Shown here in pieces: positions 1-5,499 of a stretch of DNA of 14,028 bases. Numbering within the stretch: the stretch's first letter is position 1; each line of letters begins with the position of its first letter. Below the pieces are notes generated by a model. It ran no database searches. It was given only the letters and a program-made list of their open reading frames with translations, and was not told where the DNA came from. Position numbers and translations under genes: made by a program. Source of the stretch: Nitrososphaerales archaeon (GTDB taxonomy: Archaea > Thermoproteota > Nitrososphaeria > Nitrososphaerales > CADDZS01); NCBI GenBank assembly GCA_030043455.1, contig JASHXQ010000132.1, positions 1-14,028 on the forward strand, read 5' to 3'.

Positions 1-128
1 GCTATTACGTTTAGTAATGAAGTCTTCCCTGAACCATTTTTCCCAACCAGACAAACGAATCCTTGGTCGCTGAGTTCGGCATCTAATGCGAACGAGCCTA
101 ACTTTTTCTTTGCCCTAAGCTCGATCAT
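1..128 (-). CDS. wtpC: WtpC/ModC-like tungstate/molybdate ABC transporter ATPase, N-terminal fragment cut by the window edge
   Basis: Only the first 42 codons lie in the window. Reading leftwards from the ATG at 128, the protein begins MIELRAKKKL and carries a clear Walker A motif, GKNGSGKT, at residues 29-36. It is therefore an ABC ATPase that would hydrolyse ATP on the cytoplasmic face of the membrane. A short N-terminal strand region before Walker A is normal for this family. There is no other start codon between the in-frame stop near 202 and this ATG. Its specificity is inferred from the neighbourhood: it is divergent from the wtpB permease and close to wtpA and mop, so it should power tungstate/molybdate import. 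A different anion is possible, because the diagnostic C-terminal region is off the window. Confidence 0.8.
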   Translation of the reverse strand, partial: MIELRAKKKLGSFALDAELSDQGFVCLVGKNGSGKTSLLNVI

Positions 129-206
129 TGGATTAGACGACAGCGAGATGATATCTGTGAATAATGATCCTAAAAGAGATTTGCCTGGTCCTGCGTAGGA
201 ATTTCA

Positions 207-238
207 GCAACGCTTTGTCGTTGCACCCTCCTTAATAG
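207..238 (+). promoter_or_regulatory. Dyad operator and TATA box of the wtpB promoter
   Basis: In the divergent wtpC-wtpB gap there is a perfect inverted repeat, GCAACG at 207-212 and CGTTGC at 219-224. It is followed 7 nt later by a CCTTAATAG TATA-like box (230-238). The ATG of wtpB at 282 would then have a leader of roughly 20-25 nt. The same arrangement occurs before wtpA at 1438-1471, with identical spacing. A dyad just upstream of the BRE/TATA region suits a regulator that controls TFB/TBP recruitment. The Tfx proteins of this locus or a molybdate sensor are the obvious candidates, which is inference. Confidence 0.65.
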
Positions 239-281
239 TCCCTAGACGACACGCCCCGCCATTCCGTTTTAAGATCCCGAA

Positions 282-1058
282 ATGAATTGGCTCAGACTTT
301 TTTCCTATGCTGTTCTCATCGTACTGTTAATTCCGATCGTGGTGCTGCTCTACGAGGGCTTCGGACCAATGAAAACTCCCCTCGGATACAGTTCTGGCGT
401 TTTTGTCTCAATCGAGCTAACACTCCTTGGTTCTGCCATTGCAGTGTTAATAGCAGTAATACTGTACACACCTCTTGCCTACTATTTCGCGAGAAACAAA
501 AGTACCTTCACTCAGGGTGTCGCAGACATTCCGGCGTCAATTCCTCATCCAATAGTTGGAATTGCGCTTCTGATCCTTGTCAGTCCATTCTCTCCACTAG
601 GACGCTTCTTGATCTCTGTAGGATTTAACGTATTCAATACCTTGTTGGGATATGTGGTCTGCCTCGTAATCGTATCTGCACCCATCTACATCAAGGCGAT
701 GCTACCTTTTTTTGAGGCTATGAACAGATCTTCGGAAAATTTTGCAGCAGGTCTGGGCGCTTCTCAGCTCAGGATGTTTGTTTCAGTTGTCTTGCCGAAT
801 TCCTGGAGAGGTATCCTCTCGGCATCTCTAATCTCTATGAGCAGGGGGATGAGTGAATACGGATCAATCGCCATTATTGCATACGAGCTGTTGAGCCGTC
901 CCTTCTACGGGATAAGCCCAATCTCGGTCTTCATTGTAACAGAATACGAAAGTCCTAACCTCGGTGCCGCTGTGACAACCTCTGCCGTCATGATTCTAAT
1001 TTCGTTTGCGATTTTGATGCTCCTCAGGTTGACACAACGTGTCCCCTTTAGGGCGTGA
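282..1058 (+). CDS. wtpB: Tungstate/molybdate ABC transporter permease WtpB
   Basis: This 258-residue integral membrane protein is the channel subunit of an oxyanion importer. It is rich in hydrophobic helices, starting with one at about residues 5-25. It contains the permease phrase DIPASIPHPIVGIALL at 82-97, close to the PHPVVGIALL region typical of ModB/WtpB. It also has the EAA coupling loop (ENFAAGLGAS, 152-161, then VLPNSWRGI), which docks on the ATPase. The length is normal for the family. An in-frame TAA at 270-272 fixes the ATG at 282 as the most upstream possible ATG start. The last codons overlap the start of the Tfx gene in a GTGA junction, so the two genes are probably translated from one mRNA. 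The divergent ATPase gene and wtpA 430 nt downstream complete the transporter. Molybdate versus tungstate preference cannot be told from the permease. Confidence 0.92.
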   Translation: MNWLRLFSYAVLIVLLIPIVVLLYEGFGPMKTPLGYSSGVFVSIELTLLGSAIAVLIAVILYTPLAYYFARNKSTFTQGVADIPASIPHPIVGIALLILVSPFSPLGRFLISVGFNVFNTLLGYVVCLVIVSAPIYIKAMLPFFEAMNRSSENFAAGLGASQLRMFVSVVLPNSWRGILSASLISMSRGMSEYGSIAIIAYELLSRPFYGISPISVFIVTEYESPNLGAAVTTSAVMILISFAILMLLRLTQRVPFRA

Positions 1059-1354
1059 CCAATTCGTCTTCGCATTCTTCCAGCCCACGAGCTACTCGGC
1101 TGAGCACCAAGTCCAGAGAGGAGAATCGGTTGTTGAACCGGAGACAGTGGAAAATCTTAGAGCTCCGAGCAAAGGGATTTTCTCAATCCGAGACCGCGAA
1201 AAAACTTAGGACCTCGCGAGCTAACGTTTCGATGATTGAAGGACGTGCAAAAAAGAAGTTGGAAAGAGCTAGGGCTGCCATACGAATCTATGACCTAATG
1301 CGAGGATCGTCCAAACTACGTGGAGAATCATCCACCAGATTGAAGGAAAGCTGA
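1055..1354 (+). CDS. Short Tfx-family HTH DNA-binding protein (HTH domain only)
   Basis: A 99-residue protein with a Tfx-type helix-turn-helix at about residues 27-80. The core phrases are LNRRQWKILELRAKGFSQSE and TSRANVSMIEGRAKKKLERA, the strongly conserved Tfx block. The founding Tfx of Methanothermobacter binds the promoter region of the molybdenum formylmethanofuran dehydrogenase operon, so a role in molybdate- or tungstate-dependent control fits the context. The N-terminus (1-25) is Ser/Arg rich and probably disordered. The C-terminal ligand-like domain present in the second Tfx of this window (3408-3890) is missing, leaving only about 20 residues after the HTH. The GTG start overlaps the wtpB stop (GTGA), which supports this start and cotranscription. 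It may bind DNA as a dimer, possibly as a heterodimer with the long paralogue. Confidence 0.85.
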   Translation: MTNSSSHSSSPRATRLSTKSREENRLLNRRQWKILELRAKGFSQSETAKKLRTSRANVSMIEGRAKKKLERARAAIRIYDLMRGSSKLRGESSTRLKES

Positions 1355-1406
1355 ACAACGCAAATTCGCAGGTTTCTAACTTTCGAGAATAGCTTTAGGT
1401 CCAAGC

Positions 1407-1431
1407 GTGGCCCTCCGATTTCTTTGGCCAC
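1407..1431. repeat. Inverted repeat GTGGCC-N13-GGCCAC between tfx and wtpA
   Basis: Perfect 6-bp arms (1407-1412 and 1426-1431) separated by 13 nt lie 53 nt after the short Tfx gene and just before the wtpA operator. The repeat could be an RNA hairpin at the 3' end of the wtpB-tfx message or a protein site. No T-run follows it, so a terminator role is only possible. Confidence 0.35.
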
Positions 1432-1437
1432 AATGTT

Positions 1438-1471
1438 TGCAACAGAAACTCGTTGCATCCCCCTTAAATGT
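1438..1471 (+). promoter_or_regulatory. Dyad operator and TATA box of the wtpA promoter
   Basis: Inverted repeat TGCAAC (1438-1443) and GTTGCA (1452-1457) with an 8-nt spacer, then CATCCCCC and a CCTTAAATG TATA box (1462-1470). The box is centred about 23 nt before the TTG start of wtpA at 1489, so transcription should begin at or within a few bases of the start codon (leaderless). Positions 1450-1471 match 218-239 before wtpB at 18 of 22 bases, including identical dyad spacing and dyad-to-TATA distance. Confidence 0.72.
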
Positions 1472-1488
1472 AACAAATTTTCGCTGAA

Positions 1489-2712
1489 TTGACTACAAAG
1501 AGTAATAGATCAAGAATGAATGTTAGGTTCAAACATACTGGGAGCTCAAATCGTTCGTCCAGCGGAATTGCAACGATGGTAGTCGTGCTAGTTGTAATCG
1601 TGATTATTTTGCTTGCCGGGGTGGCCTACCTTGCCGTCGTTCCTGCAAAAACGGTAACGTCAACTTTGACTACGACTTCTGTGTCCTCTTCGTTATCCAC
1701 GGTGTCTTCCGTAGTGACTTCTACACAGACGACTACTAGTATATTCGCGAACCCGCTTCTTTTGTATTCGGCTGATTCTCAAGTAAACGAATCAAATCAC
1801 TTGGAGGCTGCCTTCACGGCAGCGACAGGAATCCCCATGGCCACGCCCGTGAGCGGGGGCTCAGGAGGCCTAGCGGCGGATATCGCGGCAGGGGATCCTG
1901 TGAGCGTGTTCCTTTCCATTTCACACAGCTCGGTTTCCCAGGGCGATCTGGGTAACAAATCTTTTCCGGGGTGGGCGATAGCGTTTGCGGGGGACCAATT
2001 TGACATTGCTTACTCGCCGGCCACAAACCAAAGTACCGCTGGCCAAGCGGTGCTGGCTGCTTATGCTACAGCTGCCTCCACCAATTCAACCTCGGCTTGG
2101 TACGACTTTTTCAATAATCTCACTTCAGGAGCTGTAAAGGTTGGAATTTCGAATCCGGTCGCCGATCCCGCTGGCTATAGGGGATGGCTTGCACTGGAGC
2201 TTGCGGGTATCGCATACGCGGGTGGAATGTCAAATGAGATGTACTTTGTCAATAGAACTCTGGCGAATAATGTGAACGTAACGGGTGCTAGTGCAGCTGC
2301 TCTAGTTCCCGCCTTGGAGTCCGGTCAAATCCAATTTCTGTTCTATTATAGATCCGCGATAGTATCCGGTGGACTGGGCCTGATTCAACTCGCGGAACCA
2401 GCAAATCTTGGAGTCGGAGCGAACAATAACTTCTATGGACAAGCCAATTACACTGTTTCACCAGGAGATGTAGAGACCGCTTCTGCCATCACTCTGTGGA
2501 TCACCGTGCCAGCCGATAGCACAGATCCCGTCGACTCTGTAAACTTCGTAGCTTTTGTCATTGTAAACTTCCCAACGGTGCTCAAGAACTTCGACTTAAC
2601 ATATTTCATGCCTGCTCATCTTTACAACTCGACTGGCTACACAGTACCCGCCCCCATAGTTGCACTCCTTAATAACGGGACCCTAGTGGACGAAGGTCCC
2701 GTGGGCTCATAA
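1489..2712 (+). CDS. wtpA: WtpA-like tungstate/molybdate-binding protein, membrane anchored
   Basis: A 407-residue substrate-binding protein of the WtpABC importer. Residues 28-51 form one hydrophobic segment after a basic N-terminus. A Ser/Thr-rich linker follows (about 54-84), which would hold the binding domain outside the cell, so this is a signal anchor rather than a lipobox-type lipoprotein. The binding domain contains SNPVADPAGYRG (221-232), matching the conserved NPxxDPxGYR phrase of WtpA/ModA-type proteins. It also contains FLFYYRSAIVSGGLGLIQL near 283-301, like the YKSxAxxxGL region. Many NxS/T sequons suggest N-glycosylation. The TTG start is chosen because it lies about 23 nt from the centre of a good TATA box and gives the basic N-terminus. 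It probably delivers tungstate or molybdate to WtpB. Oxyanion preference is not readable from the sequence. Confidence 0.9.
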   Translation: MTTKSNRSRMNVRFKHTGSSNRSSSGIATMVVVLVVIVIILLAGVAYLAVVPAKTVTSTLTTTSVSSSLSTVSSVVTSTQTTTSIFANPLLLYSADSQVNESNHLEAAFTAATGIPMATPVSGGSGGLAADIAAGDPVSVFLSISHSSVSQGDLGNKSFPGWAIAFAGDQFDIAYSPATNQSTAGQAVLAAYATAASTNSTSAWYDFFNNLTSGAVKVGISNPVADPAGYRGWLALELAGIAYAGGMSNEMYFVNRTLANNVNVTGASAAALVPALESGQIQFLFYYRSAIVSGGLGLIQLAEPANLGVGANNNFYGQANYTVSPGDVETASAITLWITVPADSTDPVDSVNFVAFVIVNFPTVLKNFDLTYFMPAHLYNSTGYTVPAPIVALLNNGTLVDEGPVGS

Positions 2713-2742
2713 AACAAGAAGAAAAAGAAAGGCCTCTCCCTC

Positions 2743-3015
2743 TTGAGTGTGATTTGTCCCCTCTGTGGGAGGGATCTTTTCATATGCCAGTTTTGCAATC
2801 AGGAGCTTGTTCTGGTTCAGTATTCGATCGTGGAAGAAAGAGCTTGTATTGCACACTTTTGTTCCAACGATTGTATTGATCTAGCAGGATCGACAAGTAA
2901 AGGATCACTTAAAGGGTTCATGGCTTTGATCGAGAATCCTGTCGAAAGTATTGAAGAAAGAGAAATTCCGAGGGACCAGTTCGGCCTCAGAACCTCCCTC
3001 CAACCTTTCAATTAA
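2743..3015 (+). CDS. Small TRASH/zinc-ribbon type metal-binding protein
   Basis: A 90-residue protein with a dense cysteine N-terminus: C5-x2-C8, C15-x2-C18, C35, H38, C40 and C44. The pattern C15-x2-C18-x21-C40-x3-C44, with an FCS before the last pair, resembles the TRASH (MYM-like) metal-binding domain found in archaeal heavy-metal regulators and trafficking proteins. The remainder (about 50-90) is acidic and unremarkable, with no separate DNA-binding domain. The TTG start is 30 nt after the wtpA stop on the same strand, and no promoter is visible in that gap, so it is probably read with wtpA. A role in metal sensing, or as a protein-protein zinc finger in oxyanion control, is inference. 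No named family member is recognised. Confidence 0.7.
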   Translation: MSVICPLCGRDLFICQFCNQELVLVQYSIVEERACIAHFCSNDCIDLAGSTSKGSLKGFMALIENPVESIEEREIPRDQFGLRTSLQPFN

Positions 3016-3040
3016 CCGAAAGTAGCCGAAGCCTCGGTTA
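3013..3040. terminator. Inverted repeat spanning both stop codons of a convergent gene pair
   Basis: TAACCGA at 3013-3019 pairs perfectly with TCGGTTA at 3034-3040 across a 14-nt loop. The left arm starts with the TAA stop of the TRASH protein, and the right arm ends with the complement of the TAA stop of mop. The hairpin would form at the 3' end of both convergent messages and may terminate or protect them. There is no long T-run, so termination itself is unproven. Confidence 0.45.
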
Positions 3041-3250
3041 TTTGCTAATCATTACCTCGGTAGCCTTGATCACGGCGTTAACCTCGTCGCCGACCTTGAG
3101 ATTCATCTCATCAATGGAATCTGCCGTAATCACGGATGTTACTTTTATTGGAGAGGTTATCTCCACCTCGACCAATCCCACGATGTTATCTTTCTTTACT
3201 TTCGTAATTTTTCCCTTCATTTGATTTCTGGCGCTGAGCTTGTTTGCCAT
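3038..3250 (-). CDS. mop: Mop-like molybdate/tungstate-binding protein (single TOBE domain, molbindin)
   Basis: A 70-residue cytoplasmic protein made of one TOBE domain. It opens with LSARNQMKGKITKVKK (residues 4-19), the SARNQ/GKV signature of Mop proteins. It continues with VEVEITSPIKVTSVITADSI and ends with LKVGDEVNAVIKATEVMISK, which is almost a textbook Mop C-terminus. Molbindins bind molybdate or tungstate as oligomers and store or buffer the anion. The length (about 70 residues) is standard. The ATG at 3250 is the only sensible start. A CTTTAATTG element about 35-40 nt upstream may be its TATA box. The gene is convergent with the wtpA-TRASH unit and divergent from the long Tfx gene. 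It is therefore well placed to be co-regulated by oxyanion supply. Confidence 0.93.
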   Translation of the reverse strand: MANKLSARNQMKGKITKVKKDNIVGLVEVEITSPIKVTSVITADSIDEMNLKVGDEVNAVIKATEVMISK

Positions 3251-3407
3251 ACTTATTCGTGCTGTTCTTAGTCAGAGCCAGCCACAATTAAAGCTCACGT
3301 TACCGGAGATCTATCGAAGGTTCCCCGTGGGAGAATTCTTAACATCGAGTGGTGCTAGGTAACAAACTCTAAATCTGCATCTCCGACCCTAGCTAGGCTG
3401 TTCAATT

Positions 3408-3890
3408 TTGGCGAGTACTCGCAAGGAATTAGTCGTGAGTGAGGAAGCCCCTTTTGCTCACCGGTTTTCCGAATTTTCCAAGAAACGGCACGGCTTCCTG
3501 ACCGAGAAGCAATCTCGAATCCTTTTTCTCAGATCTCGCGGATTCACTCAGCTCGAAATCTCAAAGCAGCTGAAAATGTCCCGAGCGAGTGTTTCTATGA
3601 TCGAAGGAAGAGCCAGGAGACAGATTCTCCGGGCCAGGCAGACCATTCAGTACTTTGACCTTGTGGAAAAGCAGTACGAGATCTTAGTAAACCCAGGGAC
3701 GAGATTGCAACAGATCCCAATGGTCGTGTTGCAAGAGGCAGACAAACACGGGATACATCTTCGCAGCAACATGGTAGAGATTTTGCGAATCGTCAAGAAA
3801 ATGAAGGGTAGTAGTTTGGGAACCGACGGGCGATTGACCGAAAAGCTGCTTTTCAGATTCAATGAAAGAGGCAAGTTGAGTCTGCTCTAG
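3408..3890 (+). CDS. Full-length Tfx-family transcriptional regulator
   Basis: A 160-residue Tfx protein. The helix-turn-helix spans about residues 30-84 (FLTEKQSRILFLRSRGFTQ, then MSRASVSMIEGRARRQILRA). It is followed by the C-terminal domain that the short paralogue lacks (about 90-160), including NPGTRLQQIPMVVLQEADKHG. The layout of HTH followed by a GTxLxxIPxVVLxxAD segment is typical of complete Tfx proteins. The C-terminal part may sense a ligand or mediate dimerisation, but its ligand is not established. The TTG start at 3408 is the track-consistent start. A CTCTAAATC element at 3367-3375 may be the TATA box, giving a short leader. MoaD-like and propeller genes follow on the same strand. 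Together with the transporter genes, this suggests a regulator of Mo/W uptake and perhaps of cofactor-linked genes. That is inferred from Tfx of Methanothermobacter, which acts at the fmd operon. Confidence 0.88.
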   Translation: MASTRKELVVSEEAPFAHRFSEFSKKRHGFLTEKQSRILFLRSRGFTQLEISKQLKMSRASVSMIEGRARRQILRARQTIQYFDLVEKQYEILVNPGTRLQQIPMVVLQEADKHGIHLRSNMVEILRIVKKMKGSSLGTDGRLTEKLLFRFNERGKLSLL

Positions 3891-3935
3891 TCCGATCGGA
3901 GTTACCTATGAATTAGAAGGGATAACCTGTCTGCT

Positions 3936-4217
3936 TTGATTCAGGTGCATATCAGCGGACACTTGAAGGACTACACGGGTAGGAAGCGAGAAGTAGAGAT
4001 CTCAGACGAAGTAATTGACATCGCAGGACTAGTTGAGAAATTGAATCAAATGTTTCCGGGAATTAAAGATAGGATTTTCAATGATCAGGACAGAACTCGC
4101 GAATTCGTCAACATCTTCGTGAACGGGTCGAATATTCGCGATGGCGAAAAAGAGGCCACAACCCTAAAGGATGGGTTTACGGTGCATATCCTTCCGTCGG
4201 TTTCGGGTGGCCAATGA
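3936..4217 (+). CDS. MoaD/ThiS-like beta-grasp sulfur-carrier protein ending in GGQ
   Basis: A 93-residue ubiquitin-like protein. Conserved MoaD phrases are NIFVNGSNIRD (59-69) and LKDGFTVHILPSVSGGQ at the C-terminus, matching the family's dG-dev-ilPavaGG pattern. Proteins of this type end in Gly-Gly, which is adenylated and turned into a thiocarboxylate for molybdopterin synthesis or used for protein conjugation (archaeal SAMPs). Here one extra Gln follows the Gly-Gly, so activation would need removal or modification of that residue. Known GG-masked relatives such as QbsE are trimmed by JAMM proteases. The TTG start at 3936 gives the expected first strand; a GTG three codons later is possible. 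It lies 45 nt after the long Tfx gene and before a propeller protein. It may serve a system other than molybdopterin synthase, since no MoaE or MoeB is nearby. Confidence 0.85.
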   Translation: MIQVHISGHLKDYTGRKREVEISDEVIDIAGLVEKLNQMFPGIKDRIFNDQDRTREFVNIFVNGSNIRDGEKEATTLKDGFTVHILPSVSGGQ

Positions 4218-4219
4218 TG

Positions 4220-4233
4220 CTCCCCATGGGGAG
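4220..4233. promoter_or_regulatory. 14-bp perfect palindrome after the MoaD-like gene
   Basis: CTCCCC-AT-GGGGAG is a perfect palindrome starting 3 nt after the stop codon of the MoaD-like gene and about 30 nt before the putative TATA box of the propeller gene. It could be a protein-binding site for the downstream promoter. As RNA, the loop of two bases is too tight unless the stem opens partly. Its function is unknown. Confidence 0.35.
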
Positions 4234-4263
4234 TAAGGCACTTTATGCTGTTACAAGAAACGG

Positions 4264-4271
4264 TCTTAAAT
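4264..4271 (+). promoter_or_regulatory. Putative TATA box for the propeller gene
   Basis: The TCTTAAAT element has its TTAAA centred about 28 nt before the GTG at 4296. That spacing fits an archaeal promoter with a leader of a few bases, and supports the GTG as the start. The element has the same TTAAA core as the box before wtpA. Confidence 0.4.
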
Positions 4272-4295
4272 CGAAGCATGCAGAGGGGAGAGTCC

Positions 4296-5384
4296 GTGCC
4301 TAAAGAAAGTGAGAAATCTCTCGTCCTAGTAGGAACTAGGAAAGGAGCATTTGTTTTCACTTCCAAGGACGGAAGAAGGACTTGGAAGGTATCTGGCCCG
4401 TTCTTCAGAGGGAAGGAGATTTATCACATTGCCTATGATCGAAGAAATAAAATCCTTTTTGCCTCTGTGGAAGATGAGCAATGGGGCCCGAGCGTCGCGA
4501 GAAGTTTCGATCTTGGAAAAACTTGGAAACTCGCAAACCCTCCCAAATTTCCTAAGAATGAGCGAGGAGAGTCAGTCAAAAGGGTCTGGCACATCGAGCC
4601 CAGCATTGAAGATGAACCGAATGTAGTTTACTGTGGGGTGGAGCCGGCTACACTTTTCCGGAGTGATGACAAGGGCGAAAACTGGATCGTTAATGGTGCA
4701 CTGTTCGAGCACCCAACCAGGTCGAAATGGGTGCCGGGGTTTGGTGGGTTGTGTCTCCACACGATTTTGATTCGGGAGGATAATCCGAGTGATATCCACA
4801 TTGGGATATCGGCCGTGGGTGCATTGAATTCGAAGGATCGAGGAGAGACGTGGAAGTTCCAGAACAAGAATGTCCTAGCAGATTTTTCCCCTGATAAATA
4901 TCCGGAATATGGCCAGTGCGTCCATAAAATGGCGCGGCATCAAGATCGGCCTGATGTAATTTACCAGCAAAACCACTGCGGAGTATACCGGAGCGACGAT
5001 GACGGGGAGGACTGGAAAGACATTCGAAACAACCTGCCCTCCAGATTTGGTTTTCCTATTGCCGTTGACGCCAATGATCCAAAGCGAGCATATGTAGTTC
5101 CGCTTGAGGGAGACTTTTCGCGGGTCTCTCCGGATGGAAATTTCTATGTTTGGGCGACGGATAACTCCGGAAAAGAGTGGGCTCCGGTTCACAAAGGCCT
5201 CCCTCGTCCGGTATACTTTACGATCCTAAGAGATGCCATGACCTCAGATTCACAAGATCCGTGCGGGCTCTATGTGGGGACTACGACGGGACATCTTTAC
5301 GCCAGTCGGACCCAAGGGAATACTTGGACAACTTTGAGCGATACTCTTCCGCCCATCCTTTCCGTATCAGCTACTGCTGCCTAA
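4296..5384 (+). CDS. Cytoplasmic BNR/Asp-box beta-propeller protein (sialidase-like fold)
   Basis: Counted from the GTG at 4296, the protein has 362 residues and seven Asp-box motifs (S-x-D-x-G-x-x-W-like): SKDGRRTW 23-30, SFDLGKTW 70-77, SDDKGENW 123-130, SKDRGETW 179-186, SDDDGEDW 233-240, TDNSGKEW 288-295 and SRTQGNTW 337-344. This is a bladed beta-propeller of the WD40/YVTN/BNR class often labelled exo-alpha-sialidase. No signal peptide or membrane helix is seen, so it acts in the cytoplasm and a true sialidase role is doubtful. The GTG is preferred because homologues begin right before LVGTRKGAF, a purine-rich GAGGGGAG stretch precedes it and a TATA box fits. ATGs at 4245 and 4278 are alternatives. 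From memory of genome layouts, MoaD-like genes beside such propellers recur in bacteria too, which suggests the two proteins work together. The reaction is unknown. Confidence 0.82.
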   Translation: MPKESEKSLVLVGTRKGAFVFTSKDGRRTWKVSGPFFRGKEIYHIAYDRRNKILFASVEDEQWGPSVARSFDLGKTWKLANPPKFPKNERGESVKRVWHIEPSIEDEPNVVYCGVEPATLFRSDDKGENWIVNGALFEHPTRSKWVPGFGGLCLHTILIREDNPSDIHIGISAVGALNSKDRGETWKFQNKNVLADFSPDKYPEYGQCVHKMARHQDRPDVIYQQNHCGVYRSDDDGEDWKDIRNNLPSRFGFPIAVDANDPKRAYVVPLEGDFSRVSPDGNFYVWATDNSGKEWAPVHKGLPRPVYFTILRDAMTSDSQDPCGLYVGTTTGHLYASRTQGNTWTTLSDTLPPILSVSATAA

Positions 5385-5400
5385 GCGGATTGTAGAAGTG

Positions 5401-5499
5401 TTGAACGGGTCGCATCTGGTTCTCTATATTTTCATCGCGGCCATCGTAGTTATTTCCGTGATAGGGTTCGTCACAGCGTTTCTCGCGTCACAAGGCTAG
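5401..5499 (+). CDS. Possible 32-residue single-span membrane microprotein
   Basis: A short frame from TTG 5401 (or GTG 5398) to TAG 5497-5499 encodes MNGSHLVLYIF followed by a run of Ile, Val, Ala and Phe, ending TAFLASQG. Residues 6-28 would make one clean transmembrane helix. It begins 16 nt after the propeller stop on the same strand and may be read from that message. Its TAG shares the CTAG tetranucleotide with the stop of the convergent pilin-like gene. No family is recognised. A chance hydrophobic frame is possible, since the reverse strand here is free of other genes and no promoter or ribosome site is evident. Confidence 0.4.
   Translation: MNGSHLVLYIFIAAIVVISVIGFVTAFLASQG

Noticed and set aside
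287..628. Open frame of 113 codons inside wtpB
   Set aside because: It is a frame shadow of the permease, rich in Cys, Ser and Asn, with no family features.
3705..3734. TTGCAAC-N16-GTTGCAA inside the long Tfx gene, similar to the arms of the wtp operator
   Set aside because: It lies inside coding sequence, where both arms encode Leu-Gln codons. The spacer is 16 nt, not 8, and no promoter follows.
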